15,342 nucleotides of DNA from Hellea balneolensis (GTDB lineage: Bacteria > Pseudomonadota > Alphaproteobacteria > Caulobacterales > Maricaulaceae). Positions within the stretch are counted from its first letter, which is position 1. Each line of letters opens with the position of its first letter. Both the position numbers and the translations under genes were made by a program. Below are positions 1 to 6,420 of the stretch, one piece after another. The notes under the pieces are model-generated. The model had not been told where the DNA came from. It made no database searches and was given only the letters and a program-made list of their open reading frames with translations. The stretch spans positions 1 through 15,342 of the forward strand of contig QIKS01000228.1 of the NCBI GenBank assembly GCA_003233025.1, written 5' to 3'.

Positions 1-1
1 T

Positions 2-358
2 GACGAAAGCCATGTCAGCGTGCCGCAAATTGGCGGCATGTCCAAGGGCGATATGAGCCGAAAATCCACATTGGCCGAACATGGGTTTCGCTTGCCGTCT
101 TGCAAAGACAACCGCCCGCTTAAATTTGAAGAATGGGACGTTATGCGCCCCCAAAGCGTCTATGTTTCCGCCACGCCGGGCGTGTGGGAATTACAGCGGA
201 CGCAAGGTGTGTTTGTTGAACAAATCATCCGCCCGACCGGGCTGATCGACCCGCCCGTCGAAGTCCGTCCGGTGGCCAAGGACGGGGCGTCGCAAATTGA
301 CGACGTTATTGACGCCAAACCGCCGCCAAAGGCTACCGCTCGCTGGTCACCACACTGA
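2..358 (+). CDS. uvrB: UvrB, excinuclease ABC subunit B (5'-truncated part before a frameshift)
   Basis: UvrB is the helicase-like damage-verification subunit of nucleotide excision repair; it is loaded on DNA by UvrA and then recruits UvrC. The window opens inside the gene at the DESH box (helicase motif II, codons from base 2), followed by [27 protein letters not shown] and YVSATPG, all typical of UvrB. From memory of E. coli UvrB this is about residue 338 of 673, so the N-terminal ATPase half lies upstream. Homology in this frame runs only to IDDVIDA (bases 296-316); the codons after it read unrelated residues and stop at TGA 356-358. UvrB homology resumes in another frame from about base 313, so this is one gene broken by an indel. 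Identification is secure; whether the break is biological or a sequence error is unknown. Confidence 0.9.
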   Translation, partial: DESHVSVPQIGGMSKGDMSRKSTLAEHGFRLPSCKDNRPLKFEEWDVMRPQSVYVSATPGVWELQRTQGVFVEQIIRPTGLIDPPVEVRPVAKDGASQIDDVIDAKPPPKATARWSPH

Positions 359-366
359 CGAAGAAA

Positions 367-1041
367 ATGGCCGAAGATTTGACCGAATACATGCACGATC
401 AAGGTATCAAAGTCCGTTATATGCATTCCGATGTCGATACATTGGAGCGGATTGATATTATCCGCGACTTAAGGCTGGGCGTATTTGACGTATTGATCGG
501 GATTAATCTGTTGCGCGAAGGCTTGGATATTCCCGAATGTGCCTTTGTTGGCATTTTGGACGCTGATAAAGAAGGGTTTTTGCGTTCTGAAACCTCGATG
601 ATCCAAACCATTGGTCGCGCCGCCCGCAATGCAGAGGCGAAGGTTGTGCTTTACGGCGACAAAATTACCGGATCCATGCAACGGGCCATGGACGAAACCG
701 ACAGGCGGCGCAAAATTCAGGATGCCCACAACAAAAAACACGGTATCACCCCGACCTCCGTCTCCCACGGTGTTATGGATGTGATTGGCGATACCCAAGC
801 TGCCGAGCGAATCAAATCCGAAGCTGACCGCTTCACCCCGACAGGCCAGCTTAAAAAGAAACATGCAAAATCAGATCTCTACGAAATGGCTGAAGACGGT
901 GCCGCTTTCATTGGGGCAAATCTGGGCGCTATCCTCACCGATCTCGAAAATCGCATGTTCTTCGCTGCCGAAAACCTGGAATTTGAAGAGGCCGCAGAGA
1001 TCAGGGACGAAATACAAAAATTGAAGGCCCAAGGGTCATAA
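367..1041 (+). CDS. uvrB: UvrB, C-terminal part after the frameshift
   Basis: This is the continuation of UvrB in the next reading frame. Homology starts before the first ATG (367): codons from 313 read [18 protein letters not shown], matching the start of the second helicase domain. Then come [17 protein letters not shown], motif V ([17 protein letters not shown]), [11 protein letters not shown] and motif VI (QTIGRAARN). The last 40 or so residues ([27 protein letters not shown]) form the UVR helical hairpin that binds UvrC. The natural UvrB C-terminus is present, ending at TAA 1039-1041. If the frameshift is real, this piece could only be made by re-initiation and would lack the ATP-binding half, so it would not be functional. 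ATG 367 is only the first available start in this frame, not the gene's true start. Confidence 0.9.
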   Translation: MAEDLTEYMHDQGIKVRYMHSDVDTLERIDIIRDLRLGVFDVLIGINLLREGLDIPECAFVGILDADKEGFLRSETSMIQTIGRAARNAEAKVVLYGDKITGSMQRAMDETDRRRKIQDAHNKKHGITPTSVSHGVMDVIGDTQAAERIKSEADRFTPTGQLKKKHAKSDLYEMAEDGAAFIGANLGAILTDLENRMFFAAENLEFEEAAEIRDEIQKLKAQGS

Positions 1042-1068
1042 AAGCCTATAAAAGCTTATAAAAATGGA
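1039..1068. repeat. Three A-tracts phased at 10 bp (likely bent DNA)
   Basis: Two near-identical 10-bp units, taaaagccta (1039-1048) and taaaagctta (1049-1058), are followed by a third diverged unit starting taaaaatgga (1059-1068). The A-tracts at 1040-1043, 1050-1053 and 1060-1064 repeat at one helical turn, which is known to give intrinsic curvature. The first unit includes the uvrB stop codon. A role is inference; it may be a local duplication only. Confidence 0.5.
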
Positions 1069-1089
1069 TCGACACTTGCGTGCCGATCC
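1059..1089 (-). terminator. Candidate intrinsic terminator reading on the minus strand
   Basis: GGATCG (1066-1071) pairs with CGATCC (1084-1089); after one A/C mismatch (1072/1083), CAC (1073-1075) pairs with GTG (1080-1082), leaving a four-base loop. On the minus strand the stem is followed directly by ATTTTTATAAG (1065 down to 1055), the layout of a Rho-independent terminator. On the plus strand no T run follows, so it is not the obvious uvrB terminator. No minus-strand gene is visible just upstream of it, so its target transcript is unknown; it could protect the uvrB 3' end from antisense transcription. Confidence 0.45.
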
Positions 1090-1134
1090 TACCCCACACA
1101 TGCTGGGTGGCTTCCATAATTACTACCTGTAAAG

Positions 1135-1140
1135 TATAAT
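1135..1140 (+). promoter_or_regulatory. Perfect -10 hexamer without a good -35
   Basis: TATAAT lies at 1135-1140 in an AT-rich stretch. The hexamer 17 bp upstream (TTCCAT, 1112-1117) matches TTGACA at only two positions. A chance match in AT-rich DNA is possible; if used, transcription would start near 1147 and run toward the terminator at 1268-1328. Confidence 0.25.
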
Positions 1141-1161
1141 GTATTATTTTACAACTATTAA

Positions 1162-1190
1162 TTGATTTTTCATATTTAGCCATGTATACA
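1162..1190 (+). promoter_or_regulatory. Candidate sigma-70-type promoter for a small RNA
   Basis: TTGATT (1162-1167, four of six consensus bases) and TATACA (1185-1190, four of six) are separated by the optimal 17 bp. Transcription would begin near 1197, about 130 nt before a strong terminator, with no plausible gene between. The match is moderate and unproven. Confidence 0.35.
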
Positions 1191-1196
1191 GATACT

Positions 1197-1328
1197 CATG
1201 ATGGCGTCAGTTACCCAATGACTTTGCTATCATAGGTGGCTATACCCCACGCCCTAGCTACCGACACGGTGGGCTGGTCATTGATCTCATTTCATCCCAA
1301 AGAGACTAATGACCAGCCACCATTTTTT
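1197..1328 (+). ncRNA. Candidate small RNA or attenuated leader (unrecognised family)
   Basis: This stretch of about 130 nt is bounded by a promoter-like sequence (1162-1190) and a strong intrinsic terminator (1268-1328), and has no credible reading frame (only an eight-codon ATG-to-TGA string at 1199-1222 without a ribosome binding site). Inside it, GTGG (1236-1239) can pair with CCAC (1247-1250). CTACCG (1258-1263) can pair with CGGTGG (1267-1272) around a three-base loop. That second hairpin uses the base of the left arm of the terminator stem, so the two structures exclude each other, as in an attenuator or riboswitch. I do not recognise the fold as 6S, tmRNA, SRP RNA or a known riboswitch. 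Boundaries are inferred, and the stretch could instead be the processed 3' tail of the uvrB mRNA. Confidence 0.35.
1268..1328 (+). terminator. Strong intrinsic terminator
   Basis: The left arm 1268-1288 pairs with the right arm 1302-1321 over 19 base pairs, with one bulged G (1273), one G-U pair and one A/C mismatch, around a 13-nt loop. Six T residues (1323-1328) follow at once. The core match is GGTGG-CTGGTCATT against AATGACCAG-CCACC. It ends whatever is transcribed from upstream: uvrB by read-through (227 nt past its stop), or a separate small RNA. Confidence 0.8.
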
Positions 1329-1460
1329 ATCTTGGCGCCGGATGATTTCCCATCCATTTACCGCCAAACGTAACTATTTTCACAAAATCACCATTTTTAA
1401 ATACAAAGATTACAAGCCTCTAACCGAGCTTGAGCGATAAACTTCTCGCTTGCCATTATT

Positions 1461-1490
1461 TCGACAGTTTCTCGCCATATTTCATACTTA
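1461..1490 (+). promoter_or_regulatory. Weak candidate promoter of the small exported protein
   Basis: TCGACA (1461-1466, five of six with the -35 consensus) and TACTTA (1485-1490, poor -10) are 18 bp apart, about 40 bp before the start codon. A promoter is needed somewhere between the terminator ending at 1328 and the gene at 1528; this is the best match I see, but it is weak. I see nothing else recognisable in 1329-1460. Confidence 0.25.
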
Positions 1491-1516
1491 ACGTTTTCTT
1501 TCTGGGGGGCTTTTTT

Positions 1517-1521
1517 AGGAG
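1517..1521 (+). promoter_or_regulatory. Ribosome binding site AGGAG
   Basis: AGGAG lies six bases before ATG 1528, right after a G6-C-T6 run (1505-1516). It fixes this ATG as the start of the exported protein rather than the ATGs a few codons further in. Confidence 0.75.
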
Positions 1522-1527
1522 ACGACT

Positions 1528-2010
1528 ATGTCATATTCAATGATGATGAAGGGCAAACAAGCCACATTCAAATCTATAATTCTTTGCGCAGGCTTTGCGC
1601 TCATAAGCCTGTTTTTTACGATCCAAGTGGCAAATGCTGGCCCGAAAAAAGCCACAGACGCAAATGCCAATACGGAGGCCGTATTGCTGGTTCAGGAAAA
1701 AACTGACGATGACGACCTCATGAATGAGGCGGATAAACCCGCCGCGACCGAAAGCGATATATTGCAAGAAGCACCAGCAATTGCCGCTGAGGATAAAACC
1801 GCTTATCGGTGTTATGACCAGACGGACGGCACTGTTGAATGCGTGTGTAATACCGCTGAAAGCTGTGTCGCTTTGAAAAGCGCTGATGTCTGCGCGCCCG
1901 ATAGTGAATGGGGTAAAGAAGACGGTTATGGCGGCTGTCAGAAAAAAGGCACCGCTGCCACTGATGATAGTGGTGACGACATTACCGAAACCGAAGGTGA
2001 CAACGGATAA
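1528..2010 (+). CDS. Small exported acidic protein with six cysteines, function unknown
   Basis: This is a 160-residue protein that I do not recognise. It has a classical signal peptide: basic n-region (K8, K10, K15), hydrophobic core 16-34, and a likely Sec signal peptidase site after A-N-A at 37. The mature part (about 123 residues) is strongly acidic, with a DDDD run at 60-63 and a D/E-rich tail from about 144. Between them is a compact segment with six cysteines at 95, 105, 107, 113, 122 and 137, an even number suited to three disulfides in the periplasm. C20, within the signal peptide, would be removed. There is no lipobox and no other membrane segment. The gene stands alone, with a good ribosome binding site and its own terminator. 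Such acidic Cys-rich proteins may bind cations or partner proteins, but no function can be assigned from what is visible. Confidence 0.75.
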   Translation: MSYSMMMKGKQATFKSIILCAGFALISLFFTIQVANAGPKKATDANANTEAVLLVQEKTDDDDLMNEADKPAATESDILQEAPAIAAEDKTAYRCYDQTDGTVECVCNTAESCVALKSADVCAPDSEWGKEDGYGGCQKKGTAATDDSGDDITETEGDNG

Positions 2011-2022
2011 TTTTTAAACATG

Positions 2023-2051
2023 AGGCGCGCTTTTCCAAGCGCGCCTTTATT
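2023..2051. terminator. Hairpin terminator between convergent genes
   Basis: AGGCGCGCTT (2023-2032) and AAGCGCGCCT (2037-2046) form a perfect 10-bp stem with a TTCC loop. On the plus strand it is followed by TTTATTGTTT, a usable U-rich tail for the exported-protein gene ending at 2010. The minus-strand gene ends at 2060, so the same hairpin probably also ends the nadE-gltX operon, although its minus-strand tail (CATGTTTAAAAATT) is a poorer U-tract. Confidence 0.8.
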
Positions 2052-2059
2052 GTTTAGTT

Positions 2060-2473
2060 TTAGCCTTTGAGAGCAAAGAGCGTGTCATGTTCACGCAAAC
2101 GGTAGAGCGCAATCATCGCAGCCAAGGCCGGAATAGCGGCCAAGAATAATTGATTATAACCATCCAGGAACGGTAATAATGCCGGCACAGTCATCAACGT
2201 GCCCAGCCCGTGAAAGAGCATGACCAGACCGTAGCTGATGCGTTTCTTAAACCCAACGGCAAATGCTAAAAGCAGCACTGCCCATAACACGGCCACGGCA
2301 TAAGCCCCGGCATCTGGCATGGCTTTTATATGATAATAGCCAGCAAATATTGCCTTTGTTTGTCCCAGGTTTGTAAATTTTGTAATCACCCAAGGTGCCA
2401 AAAACAGCACAATACTGCCCCGTAAAATGAATGTGGTTAGCGCCAGGTTTTTCCCAGAAATTTGATCAGACAT
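2060..2473 (-). CDS. Small four-helix membrane protein, possibly DoxX-like
   Basis: This is a 137-residue integral membrane protein with four predicted helices at about 11-31, 56-75, 80-102 and 107-125, short loops, and no signal peptide cleavage site. The size and four-helix layout, with a TM1 of the LRGSIVLFLAPWVITKF kind, resemble the loosely defined DoxX/DoxX-like family, but no diagnostic motif is visible, so the family call is tentative. The start ATG is preceded by AGGGAGA at a good distance. It lies 25 nt downstream of gltX on the same strand and is probably the last gene of the nadE-gltX operon. Its role there is unknown. Confidence 0.7.
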   Translation of the reverse strand: MSDQISGKNLALTTFILRGSIVLFLAPWVITKFTNLGQTKAIFAGYYHIKAMPDAGAYAVAVLWAVLLLAFAVGFKKRISYGLVMLFHGLGTLMTVPALLPFLDGYNQLFLAAIPALAAMIALYRLREHDTLFALKG

Positions 2474-2498
2474 AGTTTCTCCCTAATAATTATTGCGT

Positions 2499-3869
2499 TT
2501 ACGCATTTTTACCGCGGAGCCTGCTTTTGATACGTTCAGCCCCCAACAGCACAATCAGCATATCCATTTCCGGCCCCCGTGCCAAGCCTGTTAAAGCCAA
2601 CCGTAGCGGTAAAAATAGCGATTTTCCTTTGCGCCCGGAACGTTCTTTCAGTGTTTGTGTCCACTTTGCCCAACTGTCAGCATCCAAATCCTCTGGCAAT
2701 AAATCTGCGGCCAAGGCGCAAAATTCAGCGTCTTCAGAGGCAATTTGGCCCTGTAAAGCTTGGTCAACAACCGCCCACCAGACCTTAACATCATCAAATA
2801 CAACCAAATTACTCCGAATCAGCAGCCAAAAATCTGCGCCGCCGCCGATGCTTAATGCGGCCAGACGCGGTTTAACGTCCTCGAAGCTTAATCCATGCAA
2901 CAGGCGGCTATTGACCAATGTCAATTCCGCTTCGTCAAAACGGGCGGAAGCACGGCTGATTTTCGAAAACGAAAATGTATCAACCAGATCAGCCATGTCG
3001 CTGCGGGCCTCCACAGGATCAGACGTCCCGATTTTCGCCAGTAAGCTACAAATGGCCATAGGCTCAATGTCGCGCTCGCGCAATTGATCCATGGATAAGG
3101 AACCCAACCGCTTGGACAAACTCTTGCCGTCCTTGCCAACCAGCAAAGGCGTATGGGCAAATTTGGGCGCAGATGCGCTGCCAAAAAACGGCGCTAAGGC
3201 TTCAAAAATCTCGATTTGCGCGCCGGAATTGGTCACATGATCTTCACCGCGAATGACATGGGTGATGTCCGCTTTGATGTCGTCAACGACACTGGGCAGT
3301 GTATATAAATATGTCCCGTCAGCACGGATCAAAACCGGATCAGACAATGACCCTGTATCCACTTTTTGCGCCCCCCGCACAAGATCGTTCCACTGAACCA
3401 TTTTCCCCGACAGTTTAAACCGCCAATGAGCTTGCCGCCCAGCGCTTTCCAGCTCAGCCCGCTCCGCTGCGCTTAAGCCCAAAGCGGCACGGTTATAAAT
3501 TGGTGGCTTTCCTTGAGTGCGCAAAATTTTACGCTGGCGGTCAAGCTCTTCCGCCGTTTCGTAACAAGGATAAATATGGCCGTTTTGGCGCAAAAATTGT
3601 GCAGCCTCATCATATAAGCCAAAGCGTGCCGATTGATTAAAACTGTCATCCCACACCATACCGAGCCAGGTTAAATCTTCTTTTAAACCCGCCTCATAGG
3701 CTTGGGTTGAACGCCCCCTGTCCGTATCGTCAATGCGCAAAATAAATTGGCCCCCTTGCGCGCGCGCAAACAAGAAGTTCATCAACGCCGTTCGGACATT
3801 GCCGACATGCAGTTTTCCCGTTGGCGAGGGCGCAAATCTAACGATTGGTTTCATGGGTTTTTCTGTCAT
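2499..3869 (-). CDS. gltX: Glutamyl-tRNA synthetase (GltX1-type)
   Basis: This class I aminoacyl-tRNA synthetase ligates glutamate to tRNA using ATP in the cytoplasm. At 456 residues it is about the usual length for bacterial GluRS. The first signature is RFAPSPTGKLHVGN (11-24), where HVGN replaces the common HIGG. The IDDTD motif is at 46-50, IRGEDHVTN at 206-214, and the KMSKS-type loop is K-S-L-S-K-R (249-254). The zinc-finger region has only one cysteine (C102 in YPCYET), so the zinc site of E. coli GluRS is absent. It closely resembles Rickettsia GltX1 as I remember it. Alphaproteobacteria often carry two GluRS copies and make Gln-tRNA through GatCAB, so a second gltX elsewhere is likely (inference). 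It starts 9 nt after nadE with only an A-rich weak Shine-Dalgarno (AAAAGAAA), which suggests translational coupling. Confidence 0.95.
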   Translation of the reverse strand: MTEKPMKPIVRFAPSPTGKLHVGNVRTALMNFLFARAQGGQFILRIDDTDRGRSTQAYEAGLKEDLTWLGMVWDDSFNQSARFGLYDEAAQFLRQNGHIYPCYETAEELDRQRKILRTQGKPPIYNRAALGLSAAERAELESAGRQAHWRFKLSGKMVQWNDLVRGAQKVDTGSLSDPVLIRADGTYLYTLPSVVDDIKADITHVIRGEDHVTNSGAQIEIFEALAPFFGSASAPKFAHTPLLVGKDGKSLSKRLGSLSMDQLRERDIEPMAICSLLAKIGTSDPVEARSDMADLVDTFSFSKISRASARFDEAELTLVNSRLLHGLSFEDVKPRLAALSIGGGADFWLLIRSNLVVFDDVKVWWAVVDQALQGQIASEDAEFCALAADLLPEDLDADSWAKWTQTLKERSGRKGKSLFLPLRLALTGLARGPEMDMLIVLLGAERIKSRLRGKNA

Positions 3870-3878
3870 AATTTTCTT

Positions 3879-5540
3879 TTAATCCGGAACAATGTCCCGG
3901 TATTTATTGGTGATGGGATAGCGGCGGTCTCTGCCGAAATTACGGGATCCTATTTTAACGCCCGGCGGCGCTTGTCTTCTTTTATATTCTGCAATGTGCA
4001 GTAAGTGCTGTATGCGCCGCACGGTCTCGGCCTTATGCCCCTTGGCCAATATTTCTTCAACCGCTAATTCTTGCTCCACCAGCCCGTACAGAATATCGTC
4101 CAAAATAGCGTAAGGCGGCAAGCTGTCCTGATCGGTTTGATCCGGGCGCAATTCGGCCGACGGTGGTTTTGTGATAATCCGCTTCGGGATCGGGTTATCC
4201 GGCCCAAGCAAGCCTTCGGGCTTGTTTTTATTGCGCCACTTGACCAGTTCAAACACTTCCGTTTTATAAACATCTTTTAGCGGATTATATCCGCCGCACA
4301 TATCACCGTAGAGGGTCGCATAGCCGACCGCCATTTCCGACTTATTCCCGGTTGTCACCAACATCGGCCCAAATTTATTTGATAAAGCCATCAAGGTCAC
4401 CGCCCGAATACGCGATTGCAAATTTTCTTCGGTTGTGTCGGATGCAAGCCCACCGAAATGCGGCGCCAACATGCCAGAAAACGCCGCCACTGCGTCCGGG
4501 ATCGGGATAATATCATAGCGACAGCCCAAGCTTTGCGCGCATTTCTTGGCGTCTTCCAAACTGTCATCCGACGTATATTTGGACGGCATCATAACGCACC
4601 AAACCCGGCTCGCACCCAAAGCATCAACGGCAATGGCAGCGGCCATGGCGCTATCGACCCCGCCCGACATCCCCAAGATAATTTGTTCAAATCCGTTCTT
4701 GTTAACATAATCTCCAAGCCCCAAACACATAGCTCGCCAATCGGCGGCGTGGCCGGACAAAGGCGGCAAATTGATTTGGCTCTCACATGTCCACTGCCCG
4801 TCTTTTTTACGCCATATAGCCAGCCCGTAAGCTTCTTCAAATGACGGCAAGAATTGACAAATCTTGGCATCTGCCGTCATGCTGAAGGACGAACCATCAA
4901 ACACCAATTCATCCTGCCCGCCGACCTGATTAACATACACCAAAGGCAGGCAGGCCCGCTCAATCCGCTCATAGACAATATCAAGCCGCTCATGACGGGC
5001 GGTACGACGATAGGGGGAGCCATTGGGCGAGATAAGGATTTGCGCGCCCTTTTGCGCCAAATGCCGGGCCACCCCGTCTTGCCAGATATCCTCGCAAATC
5101 GGCAACCCAATTTGGACACCACAAATTTCCACCGGGTCGGGCAAGGGGCCAGGGCTAAACACTCTGGCCTCGTCAAACACACCATAATTGGGCAAATGAT
5201 GTTTATAGCGGATATCGGTGATTTCCCCGCCGCGCATGACCAAGACGGCGGAATACAGTTTTTCACCGTCCCGCCAAGGCGTGCTGAAAATCACGGCGGG
5301 GCCGGTTTTTGTCAGCTTGGCAAAAGCCAAAGCCTCGGCTTTACAGTCCGCCACGGCAGCCGGCTTAAGCACCAAATCCTCCGGCGGATAACCGATAATA
5401 AACAGCTCCGGCAATACCAAAATATCCGCCCCGTCGCGCTTTGCCCGCTTTAACGCCGTGCGGGCTTTGGCCATATTATCCCCTAAAGCGCCAACGGTTG
5501 GATTGATCTGCGCGGAAGCAATTTTAAGCGTATCGGTCAT
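3879..5540 (-). CDS. nadE: Glutamine-dependent NAD+ synthetase
   Basis: This enzyme makes NAD+ from deamido-NAD+, ATP and glutamine, the last step of NAD biosynthesis. It has 553 residues, the two-domain glutamine-using form. The N-terminal nitrilase-type glutaminase (about 5-260) shows the Glu-Lys-Cys triad: E45 in LVLPELF, K113 in RYKHHLPN, C149 in GLPICEDIW. The C-terminal NAD synthase domain carries the ATP pyrophosphatase P-loop SGGVDS (292-297), TTGNKSE (396-402) and GYATLYGDMCGGYNPL. The C-terminus IGSRNFGRDRRYPITNKYRD is typical. ATG 5540 is preceded by an in-frame stop four codons upstream, so it is the first possible start and fits the family. No Shine-Dalgarno is visible, and a weak -10-like TAATAC lies only six bases before the ATG, so a leaderless transcript is possible. 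It is the first gene of the probable nadE-gltX-membrane-protein operon. Confidence 0.95.
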   Translation of the reverse strand: MTDTLKIASAQINPTVGALGDNMAKARTALKRAKRDGADILVLPELFIIGYPPEDLVLKPAAVADCKAEALAFAKLTKTGPAVIFSTPWRDGEKLYSAVLVMRGGEITDIRYKHHLPNYGVFDEARVFSPGPLPDPVEICGVQIGLPICEDIWQDGVARHLAQKGAQILISPNGSPYRRTARHERLDIVYERIERACLPLVYVNQVGGQDELVFDGSSFSMTADAKICQFLPSFEEAYGLAIWRKKDGQWTCESQINLPPLSGHAADWRAMCLGLGDYVNKNGFEQIILGMSGGVDSAMAAAIAVDALGASRVWCVMMPSKYTSDDSLEDAKKCAQSLGCRYDIIPIPDAVAAFSGMLAPHFGGLASDTTEENLQSRIRAVTLMALSNKFGPMLVTTGNKSEMAVGYATLYGDMCGGYNPLKDVYKTEVFELVKWRNKNKPEGLLGPDNPIPKRIITKPPSAELRPDQTDQDSLPPYAILDDILYGLVEQELAVEEILAKGHKAETVRRIQHLLHIAEYKRRQAPPGVKIGSRNFGRDRRYPITNKYRDIVPD

Positions 5541-5644
5541 ACAGCCGTATTAGCCGTGCAAAGCCAAACCCGCAACACCAATGTCGCGAAAGCTTGTCAG
5601 CGACGGCGTAACGAAATCTTTAGAGGATTGAGGTTTAAAGGCCC
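5541..5644. promoter_or_regulatory. Divergent promoter region between nadE and the EAL gene
   Basis: This 104-bp gap must hold the promoters of both divergent operons. For nadE (minus strand), TTGCGG and TAATAC are 17 bp apart, with the -10 ending six bases before the ATG. For the EAL gene (plus strand), TTGTCA (5594-5599) is a good -35 but the hexamer 17 bp on (TCTTTA) is a poor -10. No clear operator palindrome was seen. Confidence 0.4.
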
Positions 5645-6388
5645 ATGTCTGATCTTCAAACCGCACATGGTTTTCGTGACCATATATCGAAAAACCGCTA
5701 CCAAATTATGCGCCAACCCGTGGTCTGCGCTCGCTCCGGCAAACATTTACATCATGAATGGCTCGTCAGGTTTGACAGCCCCGATGAGTTGCAAGGCATT
5801 TTAAGGCCGGCAGAGATGAGCGGAGCCATAGCCGATTTGGATATCGCCATGCTGACCGAAGCGACTAAATGCCTAAATGAAAACCCAGATAGGGACAGTA
5901 TTGCCTTAAATTTGTCCGGCGCTTCTTTTGACATCGAAGGTTTTGAAAGCGCCTTGTTCTCTGCTTTGGATACTTTACGCAGCCCGCCGCAAAAACTTAT
6001 TTTTGAGTTAACAGAAACCTGGAATTTAAAAGATTTGGAACCTGCCAAACAAGTGTTAAACCGTTTGCGAGAACGCGGGCATGATCTGTGTCTGGACGAC
6101 ATTGGCGCCGGAGCGGCCAGCTTGCGATATTTGCGCGCCTTTCCCGCCAATTGGCTTAAAATTGATGGCCAGTTTTTGGCCGACGCTGCCAAAAACAAAA
6201 GAGACGAAGCCGTGTTGAAAGCCGTTCTTGGCCTCCGCGAAGATTTGGGCGTGCGCTTTATCGCGGAAGGCATTGAGACACAGTTTTTACATGATTATGC
6301 AAAGACACTGGGCATTGACGCTTTACAGGGTTATTTTCTAGGCGCACCTGAACCTGAATTTAAACACCAGACTATAGTGACACACTAA
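5645..6388 (+). CDS. Stand-alone EAL domain protein, probable c-di-GMP phosphodiesterase
   Basis: This 247-residue soluble protein is almost entirely one EAL domain, the fold that hydrolyses cyclic-di-GMP to pGpG. The signature reads E-W-L (38-40) instead of EAL. The other active-site residues are all present: N89 (LNLSG), E121 and E124 (ELTE), D151-D152 (DDIGAG), K172 and D174 (LKID), E208 (AEGIET) and Q228 (QGYFLG). Spacing from E121 to Q228 matches RocR as I remember it (30, 21, 36 and 20 residues). It is therefore likely active despite the altered loop. There is no sensor, GGDEF or membrane segment. GAGG (5630-5633) and AAAGG (5637-5641) precede the ATG. It ends 38 nt before the sensor kinase gene on the same strand, so the two probably share a transcript. 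It could instead be a binding-only EAL protein. Confidence 0.85.
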   Translation: MSDLQTAHGFRDHISKNRYQIMRQPVVCARSGKHLHHEWLVRFDSPDELQGILRPAEMSGAIADLDIAMLTEATKCLNENPDRDSIALNLSGASFDIEGFESALFSALDTLRSPPQKLIFELTETWNLKDLEPAKQVLNRLRERGHDLCLDDIGAGAASLRYLRAFPANWLKIDGQFLADAAKNKRDEAVLKAVLGLREDLGVRFIAEGIETQFLHDYAKTLGIDALQGYFLGAPEPEFKHQTIVTH

Positions 6389-6420
6389 TCATCAACACCT
6401 ATTCTAGTAGTGATTCGGTT

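Noticed and set aside
300..330. Programmed ribosomal frameshift in uvrB
   Set aside because: No slippery heptamer or following pseudoknot is visible, and the alignment implies missing bases rather than a one-base slip at a defined site.
1095..1110. Possible hairpin CCC/GGG around 1092-1110 as a uvrB terminator
   Set aside because: The stem is short (six pairs including one G-U) and no T run follows on the plus strand.
1199..1222. Eight-codon ATG-to-TGA string that could be a leader peptide (M-M-A-S-V-T-Q)
   Set aside because: No ribosome binding site, no run of regulatory codons, and no gene directly downstream of the terminator; too short to support.
1433..1450. Inverted repeat AGCGA / TCGCT upstream of the exported-protein gene
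   Set aside because: Only 5 bp per arm with an 8-bp spacer; expected by chance in a region of this size.
2527..3087. 186-codon plus-strand open frame opposite gltX
   Set aside because: Antisense to gltX, Ser/Arg/Lys-rich composition typical of a shadow frame, and no ribosome binding site of note.
4854..5453. 199-codon plus-strand open frame opposite nadE
   Set aside because: It lies wholly antisense to nadE, whose motifs are unambiguous, and its translation shows no domain. It is a shadow of the coding strand.
5752..6273. 173-codon minus-strand open frame opposite the EAL gene
   Set aside because: Ser/Lys-rich antisense translation with no recognisable motif; the EAL frame on the plus strand carries all catalytic residues.
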